A DNA stretch of 64,000 bases from [Limnothrix rosea] IAM M-220 (GTDB lineage Bacteria > Cyanobacteriota > Cyanobacteriia > Cyanobacteriales > MRBY01): NCBI RefSeq assembly GCF_001904615.1, contig NZ_MRBY01000007.1:1-64000 (forward strand). Reading direction: 5' to 3'. Made by a program: the position numbers and the translations under genes. Below, one piece after another: positions 43,223-52,263 of this stretch. The notes beneath the pieces are model-generated. The model had not been told where the DNA came from, made no database searches, and worked only from the letters and a program-made list of their open reading frames with translations. Positions within the stretch are counted from its first letter, which is position 1; the number at the start of each line of letters is the position of its first letter.

Positions 43223-44638
43223 TTATGAGTAAAGTGAACAAACAAATTGAAAATAAGTGTTTTTCCTGCACTTCTCAGCCGTTTTTCGACTAGATAATAG
43301 TTTTCTCGCCGACTCTAGTTCTTCATAAAAAAATTCTTCAATGCAGGCTCTAAGTTCCATAATGCTATCAGGATCATCACTTACATAAAAATCCTTTAAT
43401 GCCAATGCAACAACCATATCAATACATTGGACATTGGTACGACTGAGACATCCTTTTGGGTCAAATAACCGTGAACAACTTGACTGGTGTCGACCGCCAA
43501 TCTGATGGGCAATTTCTGTCTGGTTGAGTCCTTGGCAGTAATATAAACAGATGAGCTCCTGAAAGTTGATATTCTGCTTTTGTAGCTTTGCACTAATATT
43601 CTGCTCGTGTAGAAGAAAAACTTCTTGGACTGCTTTTTGAATGATTGTTTTTACACCACCTAGTTCGCCTATTGCTTCAGTGACAGCCAATTCAATATTG
43701 TGATCAACTTTTGGCTCCACTGCTGCTGTGAGGAGCGCTCTACGGGGTGGAATGTCAAAATAAAGACGGCGAATATCGTTTGCCAACTCTGATAAACAGT
43801 TTTCGACTTGAGAAACCTCTAAATCAGATCTGTTAAGGGCTACAGCTAATAAATCCCGCATTCTGCTCCATTGATCTGCCGTTGGGTTGGGATAGGAGTC
43901 TCGCAGGTTTGAGCGATGTTTATGTAGCTCAGAGTCATAGATTTGCTGGAAAATCTTGATATGTTGTTGCTCGTGGTCATAAAAAAGTTTGCGATAGCGC
44001 TGGGAGACCTTACACAATCGATACCAAGAGGTGTGACGGTCTATTCCCAATGGCTTCATGATTTTGGCGCTAAGAGCCTTTCGCCTCACCCAGCTATCAA
44101 GACTGGATGCCGATTCTAGCTTGGGGTTCCAAGTTTCTAGAATCTCGAAGCTTAAGGGTTGGTATGCTTGCGCCTGTTTTTGGCTTTTTACTGATGCAGG
44201 CTCGTTTTGACTAATTTTGACTAATTTACGATGTTTGGAATTATCAGATTTTTTAAGAATATACTGATGTTTGAGGTTTATATCCTCAAGAAGTGAGTTT
44301 CTGACTGTATCAAGATTAATATCTTCTGGCTTGAGACTTTGATAGCGGTTCACAATAACTTTGGCTGTTGCTTCTAAACGCCAAGAAACGTAGCATCGTA
44401 AGGCTGTTGTGGCGATCGCCCGCTGTGACAAGGACTCATCTTTATCCTGAGCCTGTAGCCAAAGAGTTTCATGCCATCGCTTAATATATTTTGTTTTGGG
44501 GCAGGCCTCTAATAGCTCAGCTGGAATACATTCATCAATAAAACGTTGTGCTAGTTCACTTGCTAAATAGTTGCGTCGCGTCTCTACCTCTAAAGTAATG
44601 GGTAAAATCAGGCGATAGTAGTTCACTGCAAAGTTCAT
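43223..44638 (-). CDS. Sigma-70-like regulatory protein
   Basis: A 471-residue protein at the head of the DUF1822/CHAT-CHASE2 set. The clearest signal is a helix-turn-helix of sigma region 4 type at about 359-390 (FQELICLYYCQGLNQTEIAH). An upstream segment (LESASSLDSWVRRKALSAKI) resembles the region-2-like helix of divergent sigma factors. Canonical regions 2.3/2.4 for -10 melting are not obvious. It could be a divergent ECF-like sigma factor, or a DNA-binding protein that borrowed the fold. It probably regulates the operon it heads or the secretion pair at 30.4-38.3 kb (inference). Confidence 0.7.
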   Translation of the reverse strand: MNFAVNYYRLILPITLEVETRRNYLASELAQRFIDECIPAELLEACPKTKYIKRWHETLWLQAQDKDESLSQRAIATTALRCYVSWRLEATAKVIVNRYQSLKPEDINLDTVRNSLLEDINLKHQYILKKSDNSKHRKLVKISQNEPASVKSQKQAQAYQPLSFEILETWNPKLESASSLDSWVRRKALSAKIMKPLGIDRHTSWYRLCKVSQRYRKLFYDHEQQHIKIFQQIYDSELHKHRSNLRDSYPNPTADQWSRMRDLLAVALNRSDLEVSQVENCLSELANDIRRLYFDIPPRRALLTAAVEPKVDHNIELAVTEAIGELGGVKTIIQKAVQEVFLLHEQNISAKLQKQNINFQELICLYYCQGLNQTEIAHQIGGRHQSSCSRLFDPKGCLSRTNVQCIDMVVALALKDFYVSDDPDSIMELRACIEEFFYEELESARKLLSSRKTAEKCRKNTYFQFVCSLYS

Positions 44639-44810
44639 AACTCTGATGGGTCGCTGCTGAAGGGATTTCTCGAGCTGAAATCATTTTCTTCAGTGTGACA
44701 TCTCTAGCAAGCTTCAATATGAACTTTTGGTGATTTTATGACTCTCTTGATATGAGTTTTATGAGTATTTTTCTTCAACGTTAACGATAGTTAAAAGGGT
44801 GTTTTTACCA

Positions 44811-46211
44811 TTAACCAATGGGTGCGACAACCTCGACGAGATCACCATCTTTGACATAGGCTGCACCGTCGAGAACAAGGCGATCGCCGCGATTGAGACC
44901 ACTAATAATTTCCACTTGATCGTTATTTAGCAGTTCACCAAGTTCTACTGTTTTCGCTGTTACCGTATTGTCTGCATTCAAAACGAATAAAGTTGCGGTT
45001 TCTCCATCTTCGGGAATGACAGCGGCAGTCGGCACAGCAAAACCACTGTTTTGGTCAGTCATAATTTCAGCGCGTAGCAGCATCCCCGGCTTGAGGTTGC
45101 TGTCGGCGGCGAGGCTAATTTTTAAGGTGGCTTGGCGAGATTGGGGGTCAATAGTCGGAATGATTTCGGCAATTTCACCCGTAAATTGCAGACTCGGATT
45201 GCTATCGGCTGTGAGATTCACGCTTTGCCCCTGTTGCACTTCGCTTAACTGGGTTTCAGGGATTTTAGCTTGTAGTTCTAACTGGCCATTTTCAACGATG
45301 GAAAATAAGGGTTCAGCGCTACTGGTCAGGTCGCCGACTTGGGCGAATTTTTCAATGATTTTGCCGGAGCGGGGCGCAAGGATTTGTGTCTCCTGGAGAC
45401 GGGTTGTCACAAGGTTGACTTGGGCTTCGGCTTGTTTGAGTTGGGCTTGGGCTTGCTGCAATACTTCACGACGAGTACCCCGCTTTAGTTCTAGGAGACG
45501 TTGTTCTGCTTCCCGTAAACTGGCTTGGCTCTGGTTGAGGCTAGCTTGGGCTGAGTCACGGCGAGCACGGGTTTCGTCTAGGGTATCGGCGGCGATCGCC
45601 CCAGAATTTAAAAGCTCTTGATTGCGGTCGAGGCGTTGCTGGGCGAGGTCAAAATCAGCTTCTGCACGGGCAATGGCAGCTTTTGCTTGGGTGATTTGTT
45701 CTTCGGCGCGGGCGATTTCTTCCGGTCTTGCACCGACCGCTAATTCTGCTAAACGGGCAGCCGCTTGGCTCTCTTGGGCTTTTGCCTGTAATAGTTCGGC
45801 GCGGAGTGCCTCATTATTGAGTTGCGCTAATACCTGTCCCGCCTTAACAAAATCGCCTTCGTCCACCAGAAGATTAGTGATTTGTAACCCGGAACGTCGC
45901 GAGGAAACAGAAATTAGATCGGCAGCAGTAACAGTGCCCACCACTTCAATGGTTTTGGCGATCGCCTGCGGTTCAATCTCAACGACGGTAACAGCACGAC
46001 TCGGTTGCTGGGGGACAACGGCCTCCTCGGTGGGAGTAGCAGGATTAGAATCCTCACCATCGGAACCGCCCACTCTGCCAATAAGACCGCTAACAATAAC
46101 ACCAATCACAATGCCGAGAACAATGCCTTTCCAGCCAAAGCCCCGCCGTTTCGGAGGGGAAGTTGGTTGCTCAGGTTCGGTAGAATTCGGTCGAGGAGCG
46201 AGCTGAGTCAC
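44811..46211 (-). CDS. HlyD/RND-type periplasmic adaptor (membrane fusion protein)
   Basis: A 466-residue membrane-fusion protein. The N-terminus is cytoplasmic and Pro-rich, with one membrane anchor at about 28-47 (GIVLGIVIGVIVSGLIG). The order is then first beta-barrel/lipoyl half (LVDEGDFVKAGQVLAQL), a long coiled coil rich in Ala/Glu/Gln/Arg (~130-265), second lipoyl half (ILAPRSGKIIEKFAQVGD) and beta-barrel/MP domains. It bridges an inner-membrane pump to an outer-membrane channel. No pump gene is adjacent, so its partner must be elsewhere. The + frames opposite this GC-rich gene are shadows. Confidence 0.88.
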   Translation of the reverse strand: MTQLAPRPNSTEPEQPTSPPKRRGFGWKGIVLGIVIGVIVSGLIGRVGGSDGEDSNPATPTEEAVVPQQPSRAVTVVEIEPQAIAKTIEVVGTVTAADLISVSSRRSGLQITNLLVDEGDFVKAGQVLAQLNNEALRAELLQAKAQESQAAARLAELAVGARPEEIARAEEQITQAKAAIARAEADFDLAQQRLDRNQELLNSGAIAADTLDETRARRDSAQASLNQSQASLREAEQRLLELKRGTRREVLQQAQAQLKQAEAQVNLVTTRLQETQILAPRSGKIIEKFAQVGDLTSSAEPLFSIVENGQLELQAKIPETQLSEVQQGQSVNLTADSNPSLQFTGEIAEIIPTIDPQSRQATLKISLAADSNLKPGMLLRAEIMTDQNSGFAVPTAAVIPEDGETATLFVLNADNTVTAKTVELGELLNNDQVEIISGLNRGDRLVLDGAAYVKDGDLVEVVAPIG

Positions 46212-46326
46212 GGCAGTAAGTACTTTTTGTTACATTGCGTAATATTTATCTTATGAAATTTTGAGGCAATTTGGTGGGATCTTTTCAGAAAAGCGGGGAT
46301 CAGCTACCCCATAATGTATAGAAGCA

Positions 46327-46974
46327 ATGCCGACAGAAGTTTCCATGACCCTCGATTTTTTTTCCCTAGAGTCGCTACAAATTTTCATTGATGAATATGG
46401 CTACTGGTCTGTTTTCGTTGGAATTGGCCTCGAAAATACCGGCATTCCCCTACCGGGAGAGGCCTTAACCCTCATCGGTGGCTTCCTGGCGGGCAGTGGC
46501 GAGCTGAAATATCAGTGGGTGCTAATCGGGGCGATCGCCGGATCCTTCGTGGGAAATAATATTGGCTATTTCATCGGCAAATGGGGAGGGTTACCATTAC
46601 TACGTCGGGTCGCCCACATTTTTCGCATTGACGATCAGCAAATTGACGATGCCCGGGCAAAATTCCTGAAGAATGCCCCCAAGGCCGTGTTTTTTGGTAG
46701 ATTTGTGACATTTTTTCGAATTTTTGCCGCCCCCCTCGCCGGTATTGTTGAAATGCCCTTTGCACTTTTTGCCGCTTGTAATTTGGCAGGCGCGATCGTT
46801 TGGGGCGGTTTTACCGTCACCTTACCCTTTATCCTCGGTCGGATGTTTCCGTTGTCTGAAGTCCTGAAAATCATGACCAAATTTGGGGTGGGTATTTTTG
46901 GGATTTTGGCTCTCTGGGTGGCGATCGCCTTTTGGTTGGAGCGCCGTAAATCTAGTGACCAGCAGGCAACTTAA
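46327..46974 (+). CDS. DedA family membrane protein
   Basis: A 215-residue integral membrane protein of the DedA/VTT family; an inner ATG at 46345 is an alternative start. Characteristic segments are GLENTGIPLPGEALTLIGG near the N-terminus, GNNIGYFIGKWGG and FFGRFVTFFRIFAAPLAG, which carries the conserved Arg residues. The family includes phospholipid flippases/scramblases and proton-dependent transporters; the substrate here is not known. It is divergent from the HlyD-like gene with a 115-bp gap. Confidence 0.88.
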   Translation: MPTEVSMTLDFFSLESLQIFIDEYGYWSVFVGIGLENTGIPLPGEALTLIGGFLAGSGELKYQWVLIGAIAGSFVGNNIGYFIGKWGGLPLLRRVAHIFRIDDQQIDDARAKFLKNAPKAVFFGRFVTFFRIFAAPLAGIVEMPFALFAACNLAGAIVWGGFTVTLPFILGRMFPLSEVLKIMTKFGVGIFGILALWVAIAFWLERRKSSDQQAT

Positions 46975-47160
46975 CCTGAGTTTTACTTAAAAATATTCGG
47001 AAATATGACGCGGCGAATAAGAGATCGGGAGATGTTTCTATGCAAAAAATCCTAGCTTTCAAAAAATGCAAATTTTCGTTGCTTCCCCGTGTCTCTCCCT
47101 CTCCGTGTCTCCCTTTCCCTAAAGAATGTCGGCTAAATTCCCATCCATAACTGACGTTTT

Positions 47161-47814
47161 TTAAGCAGAGGGTAGGGTAATTTCCGCCAAGGTCATAGAC
47201 AATTTTTCAGCAATGCCTGCAACCCACTGTTCAGATTGTTTAGTATAGCTGCGAGGGATATTTGTGCCGACCACGAGCAACCCTTTTTTATCAATGGGCT
47301 GACAAATAATACCCTGAGTATTTTCCGGCAAATAGTCAAATTCAACACGTCCGGGATAAAGTTTTAGGGTCACGAGGTAAACCGCCTTTTGCTTTTCCAA
47401 AACTCGCTCAGCAATTGTGCCCACATTAAAGTCTTTTTTCTCTGGCAAAATACCGCGCCGCAACAGAACCTTGCCGTCGTAGTAAACAACAACAGACTTA
47501 CTCACAGTGGTTGTTAACAAAATATGGGATGCCCAGGCTAACTCTGCGGCGATCGCCTCTGGTAAATGTTCTGCGAGCTGGAAATCTTCTTTTCCCTCTA
47601 AGACCACCGCTTCAGGAGGTTTCGGCTGAATTTGCTCCCAAAGTAATGTCACCAAAATTAAAATGGCGCTGAGTATTGTCCCCACCACATCGGAACGCGC
47701 TTGAGAATCCGTCAGAGCAGGCGTTAGCAAACGGTTGACCATTAACATTGACCCACCGATGACACCGACCCACAGGGGCAAATATTTGAAAGGACTGGTG
47801 GATTGTTCAGACAT
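47161..47814 (-). CDS. Cofactor assembly of complex C subunit B (CCB2/CCB4-like)
   Basis: A 217-residue protein with two N-terminal membrane segments (about 10-28 and 43-62), then a soluble domain. Recognisable parts are LPLWVGVIGGSMLMVNR, VVVYYDGKVLLRRG and NTQGIICQPIDKKGLLVVGTN. The family is needed for covalent attachment of heme ci to cytochrome b6 on the stromal/cytoplasmic side of the thylakoid membrane. It is alone on -. Pyrimidine-rich sequence follows its stop. Confidence 0.82.
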   Translation of the reverse strand: MSEQSTSPFKYLPLWVGVIGGSMLMVNRLLTPALTDSQARSDVVGTILSAILILVTLLWEQIQPKPPEAVVLEGKEDFQLAEHLPEAIAAELAWASHILLTTTVSKSVVVYYDGKVLLRRGILPEKKDFNVGTIAERVLEKQKAVYLVTLKLYPGRVEFDYLPENTQGIICQPIDKKGLLVVGTNIPRSYTKQSEQWVAGIAEKLSMTLAEITLPSA

Positions 47815-47919
47815 AGTGGCTAGAGATAAAGGCGAGTCTTTTTAGCTTGGGATTAAATTGAGTCGAAAGTCAACGTTTTATCGTCCTTCCACAGGACTAT
47901 GAAACAACGAGAAAACTCA

Positions 47920-47954
47920 AGTCCCCCTTACCAAGGGGGATTTAGGGGGATTTT
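47920..47954. repeat. C/G-rich palindromic intergenic element
   Basis: TCCCCCTTACCAAGGGGGA (47922-47940) is a near-perfect hairpin (TCCCCCTT/AAGGGGGA around ACC), followed by TTTAGGGGGATTTT, a second G-rich arm. This form (CCCCCTT...AAGGGGGATTTAGGGGGA) recurs between genes in many cyanobacterial genomes. It lies upstream of the CCB-like gene. It is not followed by a proper T-tract on -, so terminator function is uncertain. Confidence 0.65.
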
Positions 47955-48103
47955 ATGTTTCAGGCTCAATCCTAAAAACCATATCTTGAGCGATTAATTT
48001 TAATGATTCTTTTTTGCAAACAAAAAAATAACCCACAACCAGTTGGTCATAGGTCATTTTTGTTTATTCAGCTAGGCAATCTTTAAATCACGCGTAAAAA
48101 CTG

Positions 48104-49237
48104 TTACGCAGATTGCATTTGAGCTTTGTCGCGCTTTTGAAGCAAGTTAATAATGTTTGATTTCTCAAGGAGACCTACCAGCTTACCGTTGTCGCGGATC
48201 ACGGCGATCGCCTGAATCCCCTGCTTTTCCAGATGACCAATTACATTGAGGAGAGACTGGTCAGATTCAACCTTGTTCTCTTCAGAAATGGGCGAGATAA
48301 AGTTACGGACAATTTCATTAGACCATTCAGTAGAAGGTACTGCCTGTAAAACATTGAGACGAATACTACCGAGCAAATTATCATCCTCATCCTTAACGAG
48401 GAAACGTTGCCACTGGCTCTTCTCTTTAGTCAAAATTGCCATATCTGCAAATTCGCGGAGCGTGACATTCGCATCGACAACGGGACTTTCCTTTACAACC
48501 GCATCAGCCGCAGTTAAGCCAGAGAGAGCCTCTTGCAAGGTTGCAGACTGGGCGGAGCGACCAGCATTTTGCAGCAAGAACCAACCAATAAGCAACGTCC
48601 AGAAACTACCAATATTCGATAGACCAAGTACAGCGAGGATACCGAAGATAATCGCAGTCCAACCAATAAATTGACCAACGCGACTTGCCCACAGGGTTCC
48701 TTTAAAGCGATTTCCTGTTACTTTCCAGACAATGGCTCGTAGAACGTTACCACCGTCAAGGGGTAGACCCGGAATCATATTGAACGTCGCTAAGATTAAG
48801 TTGATGTAGGCTAACAAGCCGGCGATCGCCGCCGCAGGGCCAGTCACAATCCCACTAGCTGCCACGAGAAATAAGCCAATAAACAAGGCCAAACTTACTA
48901 AGGGGCCGGCAACAGCAATCCAAAACGCGCCGCTAGGAGACTTTGCTTCATCGTCGAGGCTAGCAAGTCCACCAAACAGGAATAAAGTAATGGAGTTGAC
49001 GTTAATACCCCGTTGAATCGCGGCAAAACTATGACCCAGTTCGTGCAACAGTACCGAGGCAAACATCAGTAGGCCTGCCACCAGTCCAAGGATCAAGGCA
49101 CTATTACCAAGATAAGGAAACTGAGATGCCAAACCTGTCCCAAAATTTAGGGTCACTAGGGCAAGGACAATAAACCACGAAATATTTAAGAAGAAGGGAA
49201 TACCAAATAAATTCCCAACGCGAAAATTCCCATTCAT
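48104..49237 (-). CDS. Site-2 protease (M50) family metalloprotease with C-terminal CBS domains
   Basis: A 377-residue membrane protease. The zinc motif HELGH is at 65-69 in a transmembrane helix, and the second zinc ligand region [15 protein letters not shown] supplies the Asp. About six hydrophobic segments cover residues 10-215. A CBS pair fills ~240-370 ([37 protein letters not shown]), likely sensing adenosyl nucleotides. Such proteases cleave membrane-bound regulators within the bilayer. No anti-sigma gene is nearby, so the substrate is unknown. Confidence 0.9.
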   Translation of the reverse strand: MNGNFRVGNLFGIPFFLNISWFIVLALVTLNFGTGLASQFPYLGNSALILGLVAGLLMFASVLLHELGHSFAAIQRGINVNSITLFLFGGLASLDDEAKSPSGAFWIAVAGPLVSLALFIGLFLVAASGIVTGPAAAIAGLLAYINLILATFNMIPGLPLDGGNVLRAIVWKVTGNRFKGTLWASRVGQFIGWTAIIFGILAVLGLSNIGSFWTLLIGWFLLQNAGRSAQSATLQEALSGLTAADAVVKESPVVDANVTLREFADMAILTKEKSQWQRFLVKDEDDNLLGSIRLNVLQAVPSTEWSNEIVRNFISPISEENKVESDQSLLNVIGHLEKQGIQAIAVIRDNGKLVGLLEKSNIINLLQKRDKAQMQSA

Positions 49238-49527
49238 AAAAGAACCTTTTATAACTTAAACAATGAAGCTCAAAAAATTAACTATCGACACCACTCAAAA
49301 ACCTTTAAGCCTGTTTTTCTCACATCTCTATTGTAACGAACGACAAACAAAGAGAAACCTGTTTACTGTAGTACTAACCCCCATTTTGGGGTTCGGTCAT
49401 CGTAAATCTATCCTTGGGGCGATCGCCGATTGCTAATATTATTTTTTTTAAGATAAAGAAATGACAAAACTAAAGAAATAAAAACAGCCTTTGCTCGATC
49501 TAATACACTAAAACTCAAAGATTTTTT

Positions 49528-49857
49528 ATGACAATAGAAATGCTAGAATTTTCCCAATTTGAAGCAGGTTATATCATTTCCCAAAAAGAACTAGAAGCAA
49601 CCGTTGGTTATCGCTATGCCGACAACCCAGAATATTTTGAATATTACCGAGCTGATGTATATCGTTTAGTACAGCAAGCCCTAGACAAAATCGTTCCCCA
49701 TCTCAATCTCAAAGTGTATCCAGCCTTGGATTTTAAAGGTTTCGTTGTCCTTGACCCGCAAAATTTAACCCCAGAAGATCTCAAGCTCTACCACGAACAG
49801 CGCAACGATCTTCTACGCATCCAAGCTCGCCAAGACATTAAACGCTCAGAACTTTGA
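49528..49857 (+). CDS. Hypothetical protein
   Basis: A 109-residue soluble protein rich in Tyr, Glu and Leu (YRYADNPEYFEYYRADVYRLV). It has no membrane segment, signal peptide or motif I recognise. Acidic and charged composition, a HIP1-free frame with normal codon use and clean flanks support a real gene. It is 63 bp upstream of a methyltransferase on the same strand and may be co-transcribed with it. Confidence 0.65.
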   Translation: MTIEMLEFSQFEAGYIISQKELEATVGYRYADNPEYFEYYRADVYRLVQQALDKIVPHLNLKVYPALDFKGFVVLDPQNLTPEDLKLYHEQRNDLLRIQARQDIKRSEL

Positions 49858-49920
49858 GGGAGCTATGTACCGCAATCCTAGACTTTAATTTACCCAACCA
49901 AAACCACCCGATAATTTCCG

Positions 49921-50685
49921 ATGACCCAATTATGGCGCGCCGAAGAATATGCCGACAAAGCAGCTTTTGTGTCAGAGCTTGGTTCGCCAGTTTTAGGGTT
50001 ACTGGATGCCCAGCAAGGCGAGAGAATCTTAGATTTAGGCTGTGGTGATGGCACCCTAGGGCGAAAAATCCAACAAAAAGGTGCGGAGGTTATGGCCGTT
50101 GATGCCAGTGCAAGTATGGTCGCAGCCGCACAACAACAGGGGTTAAAGGCAGCCGTTATCAATGGGGAAACTTTAGCTTTTGAGGCGGAGTTTGATGCGG
50201 TCTTTAGCAATGCGGCGCTCCACTGGATGCCGGACTATCCATCGGTCATTGCTGGTGTTTACCGAGCTCTTAAGCCAACTGGTCGCTTTGTTGGGGAGTT
50301 TGGTGGGGAGGGTAATATCCAGTGTTTATTGGCGGCGATCGCCGCCACCTTTACCGAACATCCAGACTGGGGAGAGTGGCAAAATCCTTGGTATTTTCCA
50401 GCCCCTAAACAGTATGCCCAAGCCCTGACGGCTGGTGGATTTCACGTTGAATATATCGAGCTGATACCAAGACCAACGCCCCTCGCAGCAGGTATACAGG
50501 CTTGGCTAAACATCTTTGCCCAACAGGCGATCGCCACCCTGCCCCTAGAGCAACAACAACTTTTCCTCAATAAAGTGACGGAAAAAGTAAAACCCCACCT
50601 GTATACAGATGAGACTGGCTGGGTCGCAGACTACATGCGCCTACGCTTCGTTGCAACCAAAGTGACCAAAGTCTTTTTTCGTTAA
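49921..50685 (+). CDS. Class I SAM-dependent methyltransferase (trans-aconitate-methyltransferase-like)
   Basis: A 254-residue methyltransferase. Motif I is ILDLGCGDGTLG near residues 36-47, the strand-2 acidic residue is in VMAVDASASM, and motif IV is FSNAALHWMPD. Its overall shape resembles the Tam/UbiE-type small-molecule methyltransferases, with a C-terminal lid rich in Gln/Leu. The substrate is unknown. It converges with petJ (90-bp gap). Confidence 0.82.
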   Translation: MTQLWRAEEYADKAAFVSELGSPVLGLLDAQQGERILDLGCGDGTLGRKIQQKGAEVMAVDASASMVAAAQQQGLKAAVINGETLAFEAEFDAVFSNAALHWMPDYPSVIAGVYRALKPTGRFVGEFGGEGNIQCLLAAIAATFTEHPDWGEWQNPWYFPAPKQYAQALTAGGFHVEYIELIPRPTPLAAGIQAWLNIFAQQAIATLPLEQQQLFLNKVTEKVKPHLYTDETGWVADYMRLRFVATKVTKVFFR

Positions 50686-50775
50686 CATAAGAAATCAGCC
50701 CCCAATACACATTGAGAGCCGGTTGGAAAAATATTTTTTATCACAAAATAATTACTCGCGAAAAACACACAAGAT

Positions 50776-51129
50776 TTACCACTTGTTGCCTTCAGCTTGG
50801 TCAGCAACATAAGCTGCCACATTCGCAATTTGCTCTTCGCTAAGGCGACCGCCAAAAGCAGGCATTGCACCTTGACCATTAATCACTTGATAAGCAACTG
50901 CTTCCTCAAGGGACTTAGAGCCATCCTTATAACCAGCAAGATAAGTCTTAAGATCAGCTTCCTTAAGAGTCTTAGGGGGCATTACTGCATTATTACCACC
51001 AATGTGGCAAGCATTACAGTTAGCAGCAAAAACTTGAGCACCAGCAGCAGCGTCAGCGGCAAATGCAGAAGTACTGAAAGTAAAGACGGAGACGAGTACA
51101 GTTAAAGCAATAGCTAGTAATTTTTTCAA
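50776..51129 (-). CDS. petJ: Cytochrome c6
   Basis: A 117-residue precursor of the soluble lumenal electron carrier between cytochrome b6f and photosystem I (and cytochrome oxidase). The signal peptide ends at AFA (residues 22-24). The mature protein starts ADAAAGAQVFAANC, binds heme through C38-x-x-C41-H42, and M89 in GAMPAFGG is the second iron ligand. The start codon is TTG: the frame upstream has no ATG, and GAGG lies about nine bases before it. It stands alone on -, divergent from an ABC ATPase gene. Copper control is common for petJ, but no operator could be identified. Confidence 0.95.
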   Translation of the reverse strand: MKKLLAIALTVLVSVFTFSTSAFAADAAAGAQVFAANCNACHIGGNNAVMPPKTLKEADLKTYLAGYKDGSKSLEEAVAYQVINGQGAMPAFGGRLSEEQIANVAAYVADQAEGNKW

Positions 51130-51276
51130 AGGAGTTTCCTCTTAAAGCTCTCAACAAAAGAATTTGGTTAAAAGTTAATATAATCAACCAGTGAATATTT
51201 TAGCGGTGTTACTGCCCTGTTCAAACGCTTCTGCCAAATTGATAAAAATTGTTTCAATTCGTCACAAAATCTTTCT

Positions 51277-52263
51277 ATGCAGACTGAATCCCCAACCCAA
51301 GATGCTACAGCTATCCTCAAAACGTGGCACATTAGCAAAATTTATCGCACGGGCTTTTGGCTCAATAAAACGAGTCAATCTCTAAGTCAATGTTCTTTAG
51401 AGGTGATGCCGGGGGAGACGTTTGGATTATTAGGCCCCAATGGTGCGGGGAAAACAACGCTCCTTAAAATTTTATTGGGCATTATCCGCAAAAGTGGCGG
51501 GCAGGCAACATTGCTTGGTAAACCGATCGGCGATCGCCAAACCAGAGAAAAAATTGGCTATTTACCAGAAAACGCTTATTTCTACGATTATTTAACAGCT
51601 TGGGAATTTTTAGATTTCACCGGGTCACTATTTCAAATCCCGAAACAACGTCGCCAAAGACGCATTAAAACACTTCTTGATACAGTTGGTTTGGCGCAGG
51701 AAGTCGCGAAAAAACGACAAATGCGTAAATACTCGAAGGGCATGCTCCAGCGCGTGGGCATGGCACAGGCTCTCATTAATGATCCAGATTTGGTTTTTCT
51801 AGACGAACCGATGTCTGGTCTCGATCCGCTAGGACGCTATCAAGTGCGGGAAATTATTTTGTCGCTGAAAGAACAGGGCAAAACGATTTTTTTCAACTCT
51901 CACATTCTCACCGATGTCGAACAAATCTGCGATCGCCTCGCCATTTTATCTAAGGGCGAAATTATTTGTACCGGTACACTCAATGATTTATTAGGGTCAG
52001 AAGATAATTATCAAGCAGTCGTTCGGGGTGGCGATCAGACACAACTTAAGAAATGGCTACCTGATTTACAGAGACATGATGGCAAATGGTATGGCCACCT
52101 TGTGGGCGATCAACAGGCATTTTTGGCCTCCCTCAATCTCATGGGGGCAAAGCTCATCGATCTCAAGCTAGCGCGACCCACCCTAGAAGAGTTTTTTATT
52201 GAAAAAATCCGTGAACATGACCCCAATGCCCATGTAGAGGAAAACCTCGGGGCGATCGCCTAA
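51277..52263 (+). CDS. ABC transporter ATP-binding protein (ABC-2 export type)
   Basis: A 328-residue ATPase: Walker A GPNGAGKTT at 53-61, signature YSKGM at 152-156, Walker B LVFLDEP at 172-178, then SHILTD. The C-terminal ~90 residues form the extension seen in NatA/CcmA-type ATPases of ABC-2 exporters. No permease gene follows, so its partner is elsewhere or the ATPase serves a distant system. The substrate is unknown. It ends in a HIP1 site just before the stop. Confidence 0.88.
   Translation: MQTESPTQDATAILKTWHISKIYRTGFWLNKTSQSLSQCSLEVMPGETFGLLGPNGAGKTTLLKILLGIIRKSGGQATLLGKPIGDRQTREKIGYLPENAYFYDYLTAWEFLDFTGSLFQIPKQRRQRRIKTLLDTVGLAQEVAKKRQMRKYSKGMLQRVGMAQALINDPDLVFLDEPMSGLDPLGRYQVREIILSLKEQGKTIFFNSHILTDVEQICDRLAILSKGEIICTGTLNDLLGSEDNYQAVVRGGDQTQLKKWLPDLQRHDGKWYGHLVGDQQAFLASLNLMGAKLIDLKLARPTLEEFFIEKIREHDPNAHVEENLGAIA

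Noticed and set aside
44968-46206. Two ~200-codon frames on + opposite the HlyD-like gene
   Set aside because: Ser/Arg/Ala/Trp-rich products typical of the complement of an Ala/Glu/Gln-rich coiled coil. The - strand gene has full domain support.
47040-47130. Pyrimidine-rich stretch (CTCTCCCTCTCCGTGTCTCC type) after the DedA gene, with a similar one near 21990-22020
   Set aside because: Such C/T-rich strings recur between genes in cyanobacteria; no structure or function could be supported from two short examples.
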